Notes under the pieces: generated by a model | What the model was told of the DNA's origin: nothing | Databases searched by the model: none | Seen by the model: the letters and a program-made list of their open reading frames with translations, nothing else | Shown here: positions 33,247 to 42,559 of the stretch, in pieces | Numbering within the stretch: position 1 is the stretch's first letter | How the letters are laid out: each line of letters begins with the position of its first letter | Assembly (NCBI GenBank): GCA_029007035.1 | Contig: JAQXHC010000015.1 | Span: 18,400 to 82,399 of the forward strand | DNA: 64,000 nt | DNA from: Oscillospiraceae bacterium | GTDB taxonomy: Bacteria; Bacillota; Clostridia; Oscillospirales; Ruminococcaceae | Reading direction: 5' to 3' | Made by a program: the position numbers and the translations under genes

Positions 33247-33532
33247 TTTTATTCCTCCTGAAACCGGAATCGGTGATATATTAGTATAACATATTTTTAT
33301 TATAAAAGTCAATAGTTTGATTAAGGCAATCACACATAATTATTGTCATACAGATGCACAACCAGTTCTTTTCGGCAAAATGCACAAAAAACAGCACTGA
33401 TACATCAACGCATTTTGCGCAGCTTTTGTGCGATATGACGGAAAAGATGCTTGCAAGACGGGCGTTGAGCGGTAGTGTCAACACGCCCTAAAACAACTCC
33501 CGCTTTCAATGTCCTGCCATCGTCAAAATAAA

Positions 33533-34015
33533 TCAACCCGGGAATCTGCGTTTTTTCTTTGCTCTGAGTTCTGCAAAAAAATCCGAAAGAATCCCTGCAC
33601 ATTCCTCTCTCATGATTCCGCCTGTAACCGCAGGCTTATAATTATAGGGCATATCGAACATTCGCTGAACCGACTCGGCTGAACCGCTTTTTGCATCGGA
33701 CGCACCGTAAAATACATTATCTATTCTTGCATTAATTATAGCTCCGCAGCACATCGGACACGGCTCGAGAGTTACGTAAATCGAGCAATCGGGAAGCCGC
33801 CAGCCTCCCAGCTTTCTGCATGCCGCATCGATAGCGAGCAGCTCGGCATGGGCAAGAGCGTTTTTCGCCCCCTCCCTGAGATTTCTGCCCTCTCCGATGA
33901 TTTCACCGCTGCTGTTTTTTACAATAACTGCACCAACGGGAACTTCTCCCTCCTCCGCAGAGATTCGTGCAAGTTCAAGAGCGCGGAGCATATATGTCTC
34001 ATTATTCATCATCAT
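33533..34015 (-). CDS. tadA: tRNA-specific adenosine deaminase
   Basis: About 160 residues. Zinc deaminase motifs HAE (ALAHAELLAIDAA) and PCPMC (TLEPCPMCCGAII), with the substrate loop GEVPVGAVIV. It makes inosine at the wobble position of tRNA-Arg(ACG). Three consecutive ATG codons at 34015, 34012 and 34009 overlap the end of the CPBP gene, so the exact start is unclear; coupling to the upstream gene replaces a good ribosome site. Confidence 0.95.
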   Translation of the reverse strand: MMMNNETYMLRALELARISAEEGEVPVGAVIVKNSSGEIIGEGRNLREGAKNALAHAELLAIDAACRKLGGWRLPDCSIYVTLEPCPMCCGAIINARIDNVFYGASDAKSGSAESVQRMFDMPYNYKPAVTGGIMREECAGILSDFFAELRAKKKRRFPG

Positions 34016-35172
34016 AAATTAACCAGTGCAGCAATAAGACATATCAGCACAGCCGCTGAAAAGATCAAAACCTTGAATGAACCCAGAAGCTTTACTGCCA
34101 GCGGAATGCGACTTGAATCTTTTGCAATACCGCGTACGTGCTTCACACCCTTACTGTTTGCGACAACTGCAAAGAGAACAACTCCCGCAACAAAGACCGC
34201 CACCATTGCAAGATTCCGGTAAATATACATATTCTGCGATGTGCTCGTTTCAACAAGTGCCAGTGCGAGAGAGAAAACCCTGTTGATAACATGAACGACA
34301 ATTGCGGTATAAATCGTTCCGCTCCTGAGTGCGCCCACTGCGGCAACATATGATACAAGCATCATAACGAGCATCGAATACGGGTCATTCATAACAAGTC
34401 CGGAGATCACAGAAGAAATAATGACCGCATAAACATCTCCGAACTGTCTCAGGGCTGTGAACATACTTCCCCTGAAAATGCACTCAAAGAGAATCGGCAC
34501 AGCTATTATATCAAAAAGAGAATAAATCAGAAATTCCTGCTGCCCCCACATTGAAACATCGGTGTTATAGGCGCGGAAAAACTCAAAAAGCTCCTTTGTT
34601 CCTTCGGAATATGCCCTTGGAATAGACGTAATAACACTTATGATAAGGGCAGCTGCGATTGCAAGGATAAGTTCCTTTCCGTTTTTTAGTTCGAGAGGAT
34701 AAGCAAGGCGCACAGGCATTCTGAGCTTTCGGCGCAAGAATATAAGCGGAATAAGCAGCTTCAGCGAGGTAACCACGATCAGTACGGCCGTAACCTCTGT
34801 ACATCCGCCGTAAATTACGGAATTATAAAATGATTCGTGTACGTTGACCCCCAGCAAATCAAGCAATTGAATAAAAAGCTTTTGAAATACATTGTCAACA
34901 GCCGCCATAATCAGTACAGACGCGCCGATGAGGCTCAGCAGTCTGCCAAGAATGACGCTTTCAATCTCAGCAACAGATGTGTTGACGAAGCCCTTACCAT
35001 CAATAAAAACGCTTTCCTTGCCATTAACGCTGTAATTGAACGCATAGGGATTGCTTTTTTCTTTCCGCCACGCGATAAATCGCTTGTTATAGCTGTCCGA
35101 CTGGGTTGAGTAATCGAACTCGTCTATAACATTAATAACCGAATCACTGTTCTGCTCTTTAAGTCCGGTCAC
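34012..35172 (-). CDS. CPBP (ABI) family membrane protein with degenerate protease site
   Basis: 386 residues: a soluble N-terminal part of about 70 residues, then about eight helices. The CPBP core is recognisable (FECIFRGSMFTALRQFG; VVHVINRVFS), but the metal-site residues differ: the first Glu of EExxxR is Phe (FECIFR) and the His of the second motif appears to be Asn (GLVMND), while HxxxN (HVINR) is kept. It may therefore be non-catalytic. GTG start at 35172 with GGAGGGGG upstream. It overlaps tadA. Confidence 0.75.
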   Translation of the reverse strand: MTGLKEQNSDSVINVIDEFDYSTQSDSYNKRFIAWRKEKSNPYAFNYSVNGKESVFIDGKGFVNTSVAEIESVILGRLLSLIGASVLIMAAVDNVFQKLFIQLLDLLGVNVHESFYNSVIYGGCTEVTAVLIVVTSLKLLIPLIFLRRKLRMPVRLAYPLELKNGKELILAIAAALIISVITSIPRAYSEGTKELFEFFRAYNTDVSMWGQQEFLIYSLFDIIAVPILFECIFRGSMFTALRQFGDVYAVIISSVISGLVMNDPYSMLVMMLVSYVAAVGALRSGTIYTAIVVHVINRVFSLALALVETSTSQNMYIYRNLAMVAVFVAGVVLFAVVANSKGVKHVRGIAKDSSRIPLAVKLLGSFKVLIFSAAVLICLIAALVNL

Positions 35173-35392
35173 TCTTTCCCCCTCCTTCCCACAATATCAG
35201 CGGCGGAATATAAAAGCTCCGCAATTTGCTGTAGTCAATACCGCATGATAATTGTCGCAGAGATGTGCGGCAAAGATGTCTGCCGCCAATATGTGGTGTT
35301 ATCTATATGTGTATCCAATATAATATTACTACATTTTATGCGCTGTAATGTTATAATTTTAGTTAATTTTTCTTAAATATATTTTAATTGGA

Positions 35393-36193
35393 TTAATCTA
35401 TCAACAAAAGATGTTCTGCATTTTTATGAAAAATCTTCTCCTTTTCCTCATCGCTCAAAGGCAGGCGGTTGATCATGGTGATTTCGTTTGACGGCAAATC
35501 CCATGGGCAGTCACTTCCAAAGAGAATCTTGTCTGCCCCGTGATTTCTTATGATTCTCAAAAGCTGTTCGTCTTTGATATACCCGGCGATAACGCTCACG
35601 TCAAGATATACATTATCAAGCCTGCCGACGATGTACCGTTCGGCATCGTCCCATTGATTCATTCCTCCGAGGTGAGCGAATATGAATATCAGCTCGGGCA
35701 CACTTTCAGCGGCAATCGCCATTCTTTCAGGAGTTGCGCGAATAACGTCCTTTGAGTAGGGATCCCAGCCGCCGTGAAATACGACAAAAAGACCGCATTC
35801 CGCAGCTTTTCGGTAAATTGGCAGCATACGCTCCTCGTCGGGATTGAAGTCCTGATACTCGGAATGAAGTTTTATTCCGCAAAGTCCGAGTTCTTTAATT
35901 CGCTCAATTTCGTCAAGAGCATCGGGAGCATCGGGATGAACCGTTCCGCAGCAGCGGATTCTGCTGCTCATAATCTGTGCCGCCCAACTGTTGATCGTGT
36001 GCTGCTGAGAGGGTTTTGTGGCAATCGGAAGAATCACCGACCGTGAGATTCCGCAGATGTCCATTGTTTTCAGCAGTCCGCCGACCGTACCATCGGATGA
36101 GGGCTCAATTCCGCTTGTATGCGAAAGTGAGGACATGGCGCGCTCCGCAAGGCTGTCGGTGAACGCATGAGTGTGAAAGTCAATTATCTCCAT
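35393..36193 (-). CDS. Amidohydrolase 2 family metal-dependent hydrolase
   Basis: 266 residues. TIM-barrel signature: N-terminal DFHTHAF (HxH), GIKLHSEYQ, FHGGWDPYS, FAHLGGMNQW and the C-terminal Asp in LFGSDCPWD. The substrate of this broad family (decarboxylases, lactonases and others) cannot be told. GGAG precedes the ATG by 5 nt, and the upstream ArsR-like gene ends 4 bp before, so the two are one operon. The regulator may therefore control this enzyme. Confidence 0.85.
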   Translation of the reverse strand: MEIIDFHTHAFTDSLAERAMSSLSHTSGIEPSSDGTVGGLLKTMDICGISRSVILPIATKPSQQHTINSWAAQIMSSRIRCCGTVHPDAPDALDEIERIKELGLCGIKLHSEYQDFNPDEERMLPIYRKAAECGLFVVFHGGWDPYSKDVIRATPERMAIAAESVPELIFIFAHLGGMNQWDDAERYIVGRLDNVYLDVSVIAGYIKDEQLLRIIRNHGADKILFGSDCPWDLPSNEITMINRLPLSDEEKEKIFHKNAEHLLLID

Positions 36194-36197
36194 ATAT

Positions 36198-36548
36198 TTA
36201 CTCCATTACGTGTTCCATCGCATGATAAAAAATCGTCTTGACATGGTCATCACAGAGGGAATAATAAATCGTTTTCCCGTCCCGGCGTGCAGAGACAAGG
36301 CGTGCCTGCTTCAGAATCCGAAGCTGATGTGAAATTGCCGACTGCGTCATATTCAGCATATTGGCGATGTCGCACACGCACATCTCACCCTGACAAAGCA
36401 CAAAAATAATCCTGATTCTTGTGGAATCGCCGAACATTTTCAGCAGTTCGGCACAGTCATACAGCACAGGTTCATCTGGCATGATTTTCGATACCCTGTC
36501 GACTGTTTCGCGATCTACTCCGCAATTTCCGCAGTTATGTCCATCCAT
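36198..36548 (-). CDS. ArsR/SmtB family metal- or thiol-responsive repressor
   Basis: 116 residues. Winged helix with the ArsR-type alpha-3 cysteine box (GEMCVCDIANML), DNA-recognition helix SAISHQLRILKQARLV and the wing RRDGKTIYYSL. An N-terminal cysteine cluster (HNCGNCG) adds possible ligands, as in Cd/Pb/As-type sensors. The start at 36548 follows TAAGGAGG. Downstream is an amidohydrolase rather than an efflux pump, an unusual partner. Confidence 0.88.
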   Translation of the reverse strand: MDGHNCGNCGVDRETVDRVSKIMPDEPVLYDCAELLKMFGDSTRIRIIFVLCQGEMCVCDIANMLNMTQSAISHQLRILKQARLVSARRDGKTIYYSLCDDHVKTIFYHAMEHVME

Positions 36549-36618
36549 TCGGCTGAACCTCCTTATCAGACGCAGGAAAAGCAATCAGGCAGCCTGATCC
36601 TGCATATAAATTCGTATT

Positions 36619-37065
36619 CTAAAGTGATAAAAACAGTTTGAAAACAAATGCTGCCGCCACAGCAAAAAGCAGACTGAAAACGAAACCTAATATACACGTT
36701 GCTGCCGCAAATCTGTCAAAAACACATTTTCTGCTGCGGTTAAGCCGGATTTTATACAATCTGCCCTCAGTATATATCCTGCTGCTGAAAAAAACTTCGC
36801 TGGGAAACATACACGGGTATTCCTCACCGCCGACGGAATAATATGCAACGGTAAAGCCGCCTTTCGGATTCTTGTCAGTGCGCAGAAATTTTCCTTCCGT
36901 CTTTTTTGAAAAAAGCATACACAACATTGCGTATATAAACATTGCAAGCATTAACAGTATAACAAGGACGAGAGCAATTCCGAATCCAAAGGTGATAACG
37001 CTGAGCGGTACTCCGAAGCAAACACACAATCCGAGCACAACAACAATTATTGCAACAGCTTCCAT
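36619..37065 (-). CDS. Small membrane protein of unknown function
   Basis: 148 residues with two N-terminal and one C-terminal hydrophobic helices (IIVVVLGLCVCFG; LVLVILLMLAMFIYAML; FVFSLLFAVAAAFVF). The loop of about 60 residues between them has a beta-like pattern (FLRTDKNPKGGFTVAYYSV; EEYPCMFPSEVFFSSRIY) reminiscent of DUF3592-like proteins. Nothing else is recognised. It is a separate unit 71 bp upstream of arsR. Confidence 0.6.
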   Translation of the reverse strand: MEAVAIIVVVLGLCVCFGVPLSVITFGFGIALVLVILLMLAMFIYAMLCMLFSKKTEGKFLRTDKNPKGGFTVAYYSVGGEEYPCMFPSEVFFSSRIYTEGRLYKIRLNRSRKCVFDRFAAATCILGFVFSLLFAVAAAFVFKLFLSL

Positions 37066-37180
37066 ATTCCGCCTCCCCGCATATCTATAAACACTATATC
37101 TATTATATCACATTGTTTTATAAACGTCAAATGATTCTGAAACGAATCTTAAAATCCTCAAAAAAATTTTGAAAAAGGGG

Positions 37181-37209
37181 TTGACAAATCAAAAAAAAGC
37201 TGATATAAT
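37181..37209 (+). promoter_or_regulatory. Consensus promoter of tRNA-Leu
   Basis: TTGACA (37181–37186), 17-nt spacer, TATAAT (37204–37209), 29 nt before the tRNA. Confidence 0.85.
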
Positions 37210-37237
37210 ATTAAAGCAGTCGGTAATGACTGCAAAA

Positions 37238-37322
37238 GCGAGTGTGCTGGAATAGGCAGACAGGCACGTTTGAGGGGCGTGTGTCGAAGGACGTATGGGT
37301 TCAAGTCCCATTACTCGCACCA
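37238..37322 (+). tRNA. tRNA-Leu (anticodon GAG)
   Basis: 85 nt including an encoded CCA. Acceptor GCGAGTG pairs with TACTCGC (one G·T). The anticodon stem CACGT/GCGTG encloses loop TTGAGGG with anticodon GAG (reads CUC/CUU). A long variable arm marks class II, and the T-loop GGTTCAAGTCC is normal. A promoter and a terminator flank it. Confidence 0.95.
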
Positions 37323-37328
37323 TCATAT

Positions 37329-37360
37329 ACACCACTCAGGTATTCTGAGTGGTGTTTTTT
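37329..37360 (+). terminator. Terminator after tRNA-Leu
   Basis: ACACCACTCAG / CTGAGTGGTGT perfect 11-bp stem, 5-nt loop, then TTTTTT. Confidence 0.92.
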
Positions 37361-37382
37361 GTATTTTCATAAGGAGATTTTT

Positions 37383-37742
37383 ATGCTTATACTTATAGCT
37401 GTACTGGCTGTTCTGTGCTTTGCAAATGCGGTTCTCTGCTGCAAAGCCATAAAAAAATACTCGGGCGGCATTTTGCTTACGATAAAGCCTGAAAACGAAA
37501 AAATGGCTCCGCTTGCCGAATGGGAAACCCCGGACGGAACAAAAATCACCGTTACAAAACGAATGAACAAGCTTATCTCCAAAAACGGTGAGGTTAAAAT
37601 TCTGGTGATTGACGAGAAGCCCGGAGAAAACTGCATTCCGCAGGCTGTTCCGGAATCGGACGCACCCGGCAAATCTGAAGTTATCTTTTCGATTGCCCTT
37701 GGACTGATTTTCACCGCCGTTCTTATCGCCTATATCTTATGA
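37383..37742 (+). CDS. Small membrane protein of unknown function
   Basis: 119 residues: an N-terminal helix (LILIAVLAVLCFANAVLC), a charged domain of about 70 residues (ETPDGTKITVTKRMNK, GEVKILVIDEK) and a C-terminal helix (VIFSIALGLIFTAVLIAYIL). AAGGAG lies 7 nt before the ATG at 37383. A longer frame would begin inside the tRNA and is not real. Family not recognised. It sits between the tRNA and a secreted cellulase with no sign of co-regulation. Confidence 0.6.
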   Translation: MLILIAVLAVLCFANAVLCCKAIKKYSGGILLTIKPENEKMAPLAEWETPDGTKITVTKRMNKLISKNGEVKILVIDEKPGENCIPQAVPESDAPGKSEVIFSIALGLIFTAVLIAYIL

Positions 37743-37842
37743 AATATTTTTACATATTTACCTGTCACTTCAAAAAAATTTTTCCGTTCACAAAGGCAAT
37801 ACCTCACAGAGAACAGATAACTGAAATGAAAGGATTTAATCT

Positions 37843-39678
37843 ATGAACACAAGAAAAATAATTGCGCTGGTAAGCTGTCTCGCCCTGTCCGCATCTGTGT
37901 TTTCATGCAGCTCCGGAAACAAAAAAAGTACTTCATCAGCAGAAGACTCAGACCTGACTTCCCTTTCCGATAACGGCGATCCGGAATCCGGAACAAACGC
38001 TGAATCAGTCAGCTCTGACACTTCAGATTCCGGGCAGCCAGCCGAAAGCTCCGCAGATATATCGGTCAGCCTCAAGCTCAACAGCAGCTGGGATTCGGGC
38101 GGAACGACTGTTTATGACTACACTGTTACCCTGAAAAACAATTCCGATAAGCCTGTGACCGACTGGACTGTTACCCTTCAGTCCGACGGCAGCGTAGGCA
38201 GTGCATGGAGCTGCTCACATTCCGCGGCGGACGGAGTTATCACAATCAAGCCCGAAAACTATAATTCCACCATTGAAAGCGGCAAGTCAGCCGAATTCGG
38301 TCTTCAGATTTCAGGCGGAGAGATCGATGCAGATTCAATTACCGTGACCACCTCTAAAGGAGCAGTCTCTGCCGATGTGAACAACCAGCAGAACAGCGGA
38401 AACAGCAATAACAGCAGCAATAATCAGGGCGGAGATAAAATTGTCAGCATCAACGCAAAGGATGTGCCTGAGCCATCTACAGACGACTGGCTCTCTGCCG
38501 ACGGAGCAGATATTGTTGATTCATCAGGCAAAAAAGTATGGCTCACCGGATGCAACTGGTTCGGCTATAATACGGGCACAAACTGCTTCGACGGTCTGTG
38601 GGCGTGCGACCTTGACGCTTCGATCGCCAGCATTGCAGACCATGGCTTTAACCTTCTGAGAATTCCGATTTCAACCGAGCTTGTAAACAGCTGGGAGGAC
38701 GGAGTTTATCCCGAAGCAAACTACAACAATGCCACAAATGCCTATCTAAACGGCATGAACAGCCTTGAAATATTTGACCACGTTATCGGACAGTGCCGCG
38801 CCAACGGAATAAAAATCATGGTTGATTTCCACTGTGCAAAAACCGATGCAATGGGACACATGAAGCCAATGTGGTACGAGGGCGATGTTACTGTTGACGA
38901 CTACTACCGCGGACTCGAATGGATTGCCGAACGCTACAAAAATGACGATACCATTGTCGCTGTCGACCTTGAGAACGAACCTCACGGAAAGCACAACGAA
39001 TCTCCCCGTGCAAAATGGGACGACTCAACAGATGAAGATAACTGGAAGTATATCGCCGAACAGGCAGCAGGAAAGGTTCTCGGAAAAAATCCGAATCTGC
39101 TCGTAATGGTCGAGGGCATCGAAATATACCCCAGGGATATCAAGTCAAACGGCGACTTCTCGTCTACAAATGAGGACGACTATTTCTTCAACTGGTGGGG
39201 AGGTAATCTCCGCGGAGTCGCCGATAATCCGGTTGACCTCGGAAAATATCAGAATAAGCTTGTCTACTCGCCTCATGACTACGGTCCGTCGGTCTACGAG
39301 CAGCCTTGGTTTGAGGGCGGTTACGACTACGATTCCCTGCAGAAAGACTGCTGGTATGACAACTGGTTCTACATTCAGGATAAGGATATCGCTCCCCTGC
39401 TCATCGGCGAATGGGGCGGATTTATGACCGAGCCTAATCTTACATGGATGACCTATCTCCGCCAATATATTAAGGAAAATCAAATAAACCACACATTCTG
39501 GTGCTTTAATGCCAACTCCGGAGATACAGGCGGACTCGTCAAGGACGATTTCACTACATGGGACAGCGATAAATACGACTTTGTCAAGGAGGTACTCTGG
39601 CAGAAAGACGGAAAATTCGTCGGACTCGACCATGAAATCCCGCTTGGAGAAAACGGCATAGCCTTGTCCGATTATTGA
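37843..39678 (+). CDS. GH5 endoglucanase-type lipoprotein with CBM2-like module
   Basis: 611 residues. Signal peptide with lipobox (SVFSC, Cys22) and a Ser/Asp-rich spacer. About 72–178 is a CBM2-like beta-sandwich ([19 protein letters not shown]). An Asn/Ser/Gln linker follows, then a GH5 barrel from about 212, with acid/base Glu379 in DLENEP, nucleophile Glu523 in LIGEWGGF and the family His in VDFHCAK. It hydrolyses beta-1,4-glucans such as cellulose. There is no dockerin, so it is held to the membrane by lipid rather than in the cellulosome. GAAAGGATT precedes the ATG. Confidence 0.9.
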   Translation: MNTRKIIALVSCLALSASVFSCSSGNKKSTSSAEDSDLTSLSDNGDPESGTNAESVSSDTSDSGQPAESSADISVSLKLNSSWDSGGTTVYDYTVTLKNNSDKPVTDWTVTLQSDGSVGSAWSCSHSAADGVITIKPENYNSTIESGKSAEFGLQISGGEIDADSITVTTSKGAVSADVNNQQNSGNSNNSSNNQGGDKIVSINAKDVPEPSTDDWLSADGADIVDSSGKKVWLTGCNWFGYNTGTNCFDGLWACDLDASIASIADHGFNLLRIPISTELVNSWEDGVYPEANYNNATNAYLNGMNSLEIFDHVIGQCRANGIKIMVDFHCAKTDAMGHMKPMWYEGDVTVDDYYRGLEWIAERYKNDDTIVAVDLENEPHGKHNESPRAKWDDSTDEDNWKYIAEQAAGKVLGKNPNLLVMVEGIEIYPRDIKSNGDFSSTNEDDYFFNWWGGNLRGVADNPVDLGKYQNKLVYSPHDYGPSVYEQPWFEGGYDYDSLQKDCWYDNWFYIQDKDIAPLLIGEWGGFMTEPNLTWMTYLRQYIKENQINHTFWCFNANSGDTGGLVKDDFTTWDSDKYDFVKEVLWQKDGKFVGLDHEIPLGENGIALSDY

Positions 39679-39751
39679 TTCGTTTTTCAGAGGCATTATC
39701 CATTTGAAATTCTTTTAAGACAATATGTGCAGAGCTTTTCACGAACGGTAT

Positions 39752-39775
39752 GCTTTGTGCAATGCTGCCTTAAAA
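39752..39775 (-). repeat. Short dispersed motif, family C (copy after the GH5 gene)
   Basis: The complement reads TTAAGGCAGCATTGCACAAA, followed by GCATACCGTT. It shares GGCARYAYTGCACAAAG with a stretch at 23627–23646. Confidence 0.4.
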
Positions 39776-39818
39776 CATAAGGTGATAATGACCCGACAGA
39801 ATTGAAAAATAACGTATA

Positions 39819-39853
39819 AAATCCCCCTTCTCCGTGCGGAGGAGGGGTTTTTA
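39819..39853 (+). terminator. Terminator between the GH5 and YfhO genes
   Basis: AATCCCCCTTCTCC pairs with GGAGGAGGGGTT around a GTGC loop (imperfect), then TTTTT. It ends about 23 nt before the YfhO start. Confidence 0.75.
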
Positions 39854-39875
39854 GAGAAAAGCAAAAGGAATAAAA

Positions 39876-42542
39876 ATGAAAGAAATTACAAAACGTAAAA
39901 AATATCTTCTTCCCGTCGCTGCAGCCGCGGCTGTGGGAGGTCTTTACCTGCTGTATTATGCATTTTTCGGATTCTATCCATTCGGTGAACGGTCAATAGC
40001 ATGGTGCGACATGGAACAGCAGTATCTTCCGCTTTTAATGGAGCTCAGACGCGTCCTCAAAGGCAGCAGCTCTCTGCTCCTTGGTCAGGGCGGTGCCGGA
40101 ATGAGCTTCTGGGGCGTATTCCTGTTCTTCGTTTCATCTCCAATAGGGTTCCTGAGCGTTTTTGTCAGCGAGTCGGAAATGGCTCACTTTATGAACATTC
40201 TTACGGTCATAAAGCTGGCGCTGGCAGGCAGTGCGGCGGAGCTGTTCTTCATGCGGATTTTCCCGAATCTGAGCGGAAAATCCGGTATTCTGCTCAGTAT
40301 GATGTATTCGTTCAGCGGCTACGCGATGATGTATTATCAGAACAATATGTGGCTGGATATGATGATACTTTTTCCGATTCTGCTGCTGAGTCTGATACGG
40401 CTCGCCGAGGACGGGAAATGGATCGGATTCACGCTGTGCCTGTCAATTTCTATGTATCTTAATTTCTATATCAGCTTTATGGTCGTGCTGTTTTCGGTGA
40501 TTTTCTTCTCGCTTGCACTGAAAATGTGCTGCCAGCCCCAAAAAAGAGGCAGTCACGCAGCTCGTTTCATCGCCGCCGACCTGTGCGCTGCAATGATTTC
40601 CGCGGTAGTGTGGCTGCCTGTGGTCAAGCAGCTCTCAGGCTCGGGACGAAGCGGCTCGACGCTGAGTCTCTTCCGCAGCGGTGACTTTTTCAGCCATATC
40701 GGTGATAAAGCTGCAATGCTCGCCTGCACTGGCATGGCAGGCGCAGCAGCTGTGCTTATCATCTTCCGCCGGGGTCTGTTCAGAAAGGGCAGGAACTTCT
40801 GCTTCGCGGCGATGCTGGCGATTCTGCTGCTGAGTGCAATCATCAGTCCGATAAACAAGATCTGGCACACCGGCAGCTATCAGGCTTATCCTCTGAGATA
40901 CGGTTTCATGCTGATTTTTATGGCTCTGTGTGCAGCGGCAGCTCTGCTTTCAGAACAAAATAGAAATACAATCCCTCTCAGCCGTTCACGGCTCGGACTG
41001 CTGCTCGGTACATCCGTCTGCGCAGTCATTGCGGCAGCGGCAGCGCTCTATCACAGAAAAGAGCTCGTTTCATACACTTCTTCCCTTTGGACTGCCGACG
41101 ATGACGCTCTGATTCTTACAGCAATCGGCATAATCTTTTCAGCCGCTTTTGTACTCGCTGCACTGGCTTCAATCGACGGAGGAATATCCCGCAAAGCTGC
41201 AACATTAATCATGACTGTTCTTATGATATGTGAAAGCACGCTGAGTTTCGGAATCTATTTCAGCGAGGTCAATGATAGCTCAGAGAGCTTTGAATACACC
41301 GAAGAAATCAGTTCCAAAATCGATGACGATAATTTCTGCCGTCTGAAATCACGGAATCTTTATTACTACTCCAATCTTCCCGAGGGAATGGGCTTCTCAG
41401 CACTCAATCACTACACCTCGCTGACAAAGGAAGACTGGCTTTTTGGTGCGAAGCGGCTTGGATTCTCGGCATACTGGATGGATGTTTCCTCCGACGGCGG
41501 CACAGCTGTGAGCGACGCATTTCTGATGAACAAGTATGTAACGGGAGGAAGCGCCGATATGAACGGCTTGTATGAACCTTACAAGACCGATGGAATCATA
41601 AAAATATACAAAAACAGCATAGTCTCGGACGGAGCGGTAATTTCCGGTATTTCTCCCGAAGAAACCAAAGCAGCTTCGGAACTGCAGCGAATGGAAAATG
41701 CCAATTTTATGGCAAATGCTCTTTACGGAGCTGAAAACATCGTTGATGAAATCGGATATTATGAGCTTGAAAACACTGACATCATACAGAACGGCGATAA
41801 AATCAGCGTCAATATTCTTGATCCGGAAAAAGAAGCACGAATTACGTATAAGGCAAAAATCAACGGTGAAAAAGAGCTGTATTTCGACATTTTCGGAAAT
41901 TACTCCACTGCACTTGAAGAAAGTTACTTCAAATCCGCAGAGATCTATTGCGACGGCAGGCTTATTGCCTCAGACTACCCTAAAAAGCGTCAGAACGGCA
42001 TTCTCGACCTCGGAACTTACTCAGATAAGACTGTGACGGTGCAAGTCGTACTGAAAAAGTCTTTTACCGCAGAAAGCTTCGGAGTCTATACTCTTGACAC
42101 AGCGGCTCTCGCTGACAGAGTAAACAACACTCCCACAGCTAATATCACTGTTGACGGAAATAAAATACGGATTAAAGCCGACGGAAACAACGGTAACTGG
42201 GTGTACATTCCCTTTGTGTATGACGAAGGCTTCAGGGCAGAAATAAACGGCAGAAAAGCAAGGCTTTACCATGCGTTTGACTGCTTCATGGCTGTTGAGC
42301 TTGAAAACGGCGAAAACGAAATCGTTCTCACATTCATACCCGAGGGATTTGCGCCGGGTATTGTAATATGCATAATCGGAATTTTGCTTCTGATTGTTCT
42401 TGCCTGCGTTTTCAGCCGGCACAAGCTTAACGGAAAAGTATGCAGATTCGCTGAAGTATCAGTGATGACGGCAGGCTTCGGACTGCCCGTACTGATCGGA
42501 GCAGGCGGAACGATACTTTGGATAATACTGCAATTTCTTTAA
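39876..42542 (+). CDS. YfhO family multi-pass membrane protein
   Basis: 888 residues. About a dozen helices in the first 480 residues, an extracytoplasmic domain of about 350 residues, and final helices (PGIVICIIGILLLIVLACVF, VLIGAGGTILWIILQFL). The N-terminal FGERSIAWCDMEQQYLPLL and the YSFSGYAMMYYQNNMWLD loop are YfhO hallmarks. Bacterial YfhO proteins are GT-C-like enzymes that add sugars to lipoteichoic acid or related polymers. Start ATG 39876 with AAAGGAA. Followed 17 bp later by an AEC transporter. Confidence 0.9.
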   Translation: MKEITKRKKYLLPVAAAAAVGGLYLLYYAFFGFYPFGERSIAWCDMEQQYLPLLMELRRVLKGSSSLLLGQGGAGMSFWGVFLFFVSSPIGFLSVFVSESEMAHFMNILTVIKLALAGSAAELFFMRIFPNLSGKSGILLSMMYSFSGYAMMYYQNNMWLDMMILFPILLLSLIRLAEDGKWIGFTLCLSISMYLNFYISFMVVLFSVIFFSLALKMCCQPQKRGSHAARFIAADLCAAMISAVVWLPVVKQLSGSGRSGSTLSLFRSGDFFSHIGDKAAMLACTGMAGAAAVLIIFRRGLFRKGRNFCFAAMLAILLLSAIISPINKIWHTGSYQAYPLRYGFMLIFMALCAAAALLSEQNRNTIPLSRSRLGLLLGTSVCAVIAAAAALYHRKELVSYTSSLWTADDDALILTAIGIIFSAAFVLAALASIDGGISRKAATLIMTVLMICESTLSFGIYFSEVNDSSESFEYTEEISSKIDDDNFCRLKSRNLYYYSNLPEGMGFSALNHYTSLTKEDWLFGAKRLGFSAYWMDVSSDGGTAVSDAFLMNKYVTGGSADMNGLYEPYKTDGIIKIYKNSIVSDGAVISGISPEETKAASELQRMENANFMANALYGAENIVDEIGYYELENTDIIQNGDKISVNILDPEKEARITYKAKINGEKELYFDIFGNYSTALEESYFKSAEIYCDGRLIASDYPKKRQNGILDLGTYSDKTVTVQVVLKKSFTAESFGVYTLDTAALADRVNNTPTANITVDGNKIRIKADGNNGNWVYIPFVYDEGFRAEINGRKARLYHAFDCFMAVELENGENEIVLTFIPEGFAPGIVICIIGILLLIVLACVFSRHKLNGKVCRFAEVSVMTAGFGLPVLIGAGGTILWIILQFL

Positions 42543-42559
42543 TTAGTGTGGTTGATAAT

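Noticed and set aside
37242..37382. Upstream extension of the 37.4-kb membrane protein
   Set aside because: It would start inside tRNA-Leu and cross a terminator. The ATG at 37383 has its own AAGGAG.
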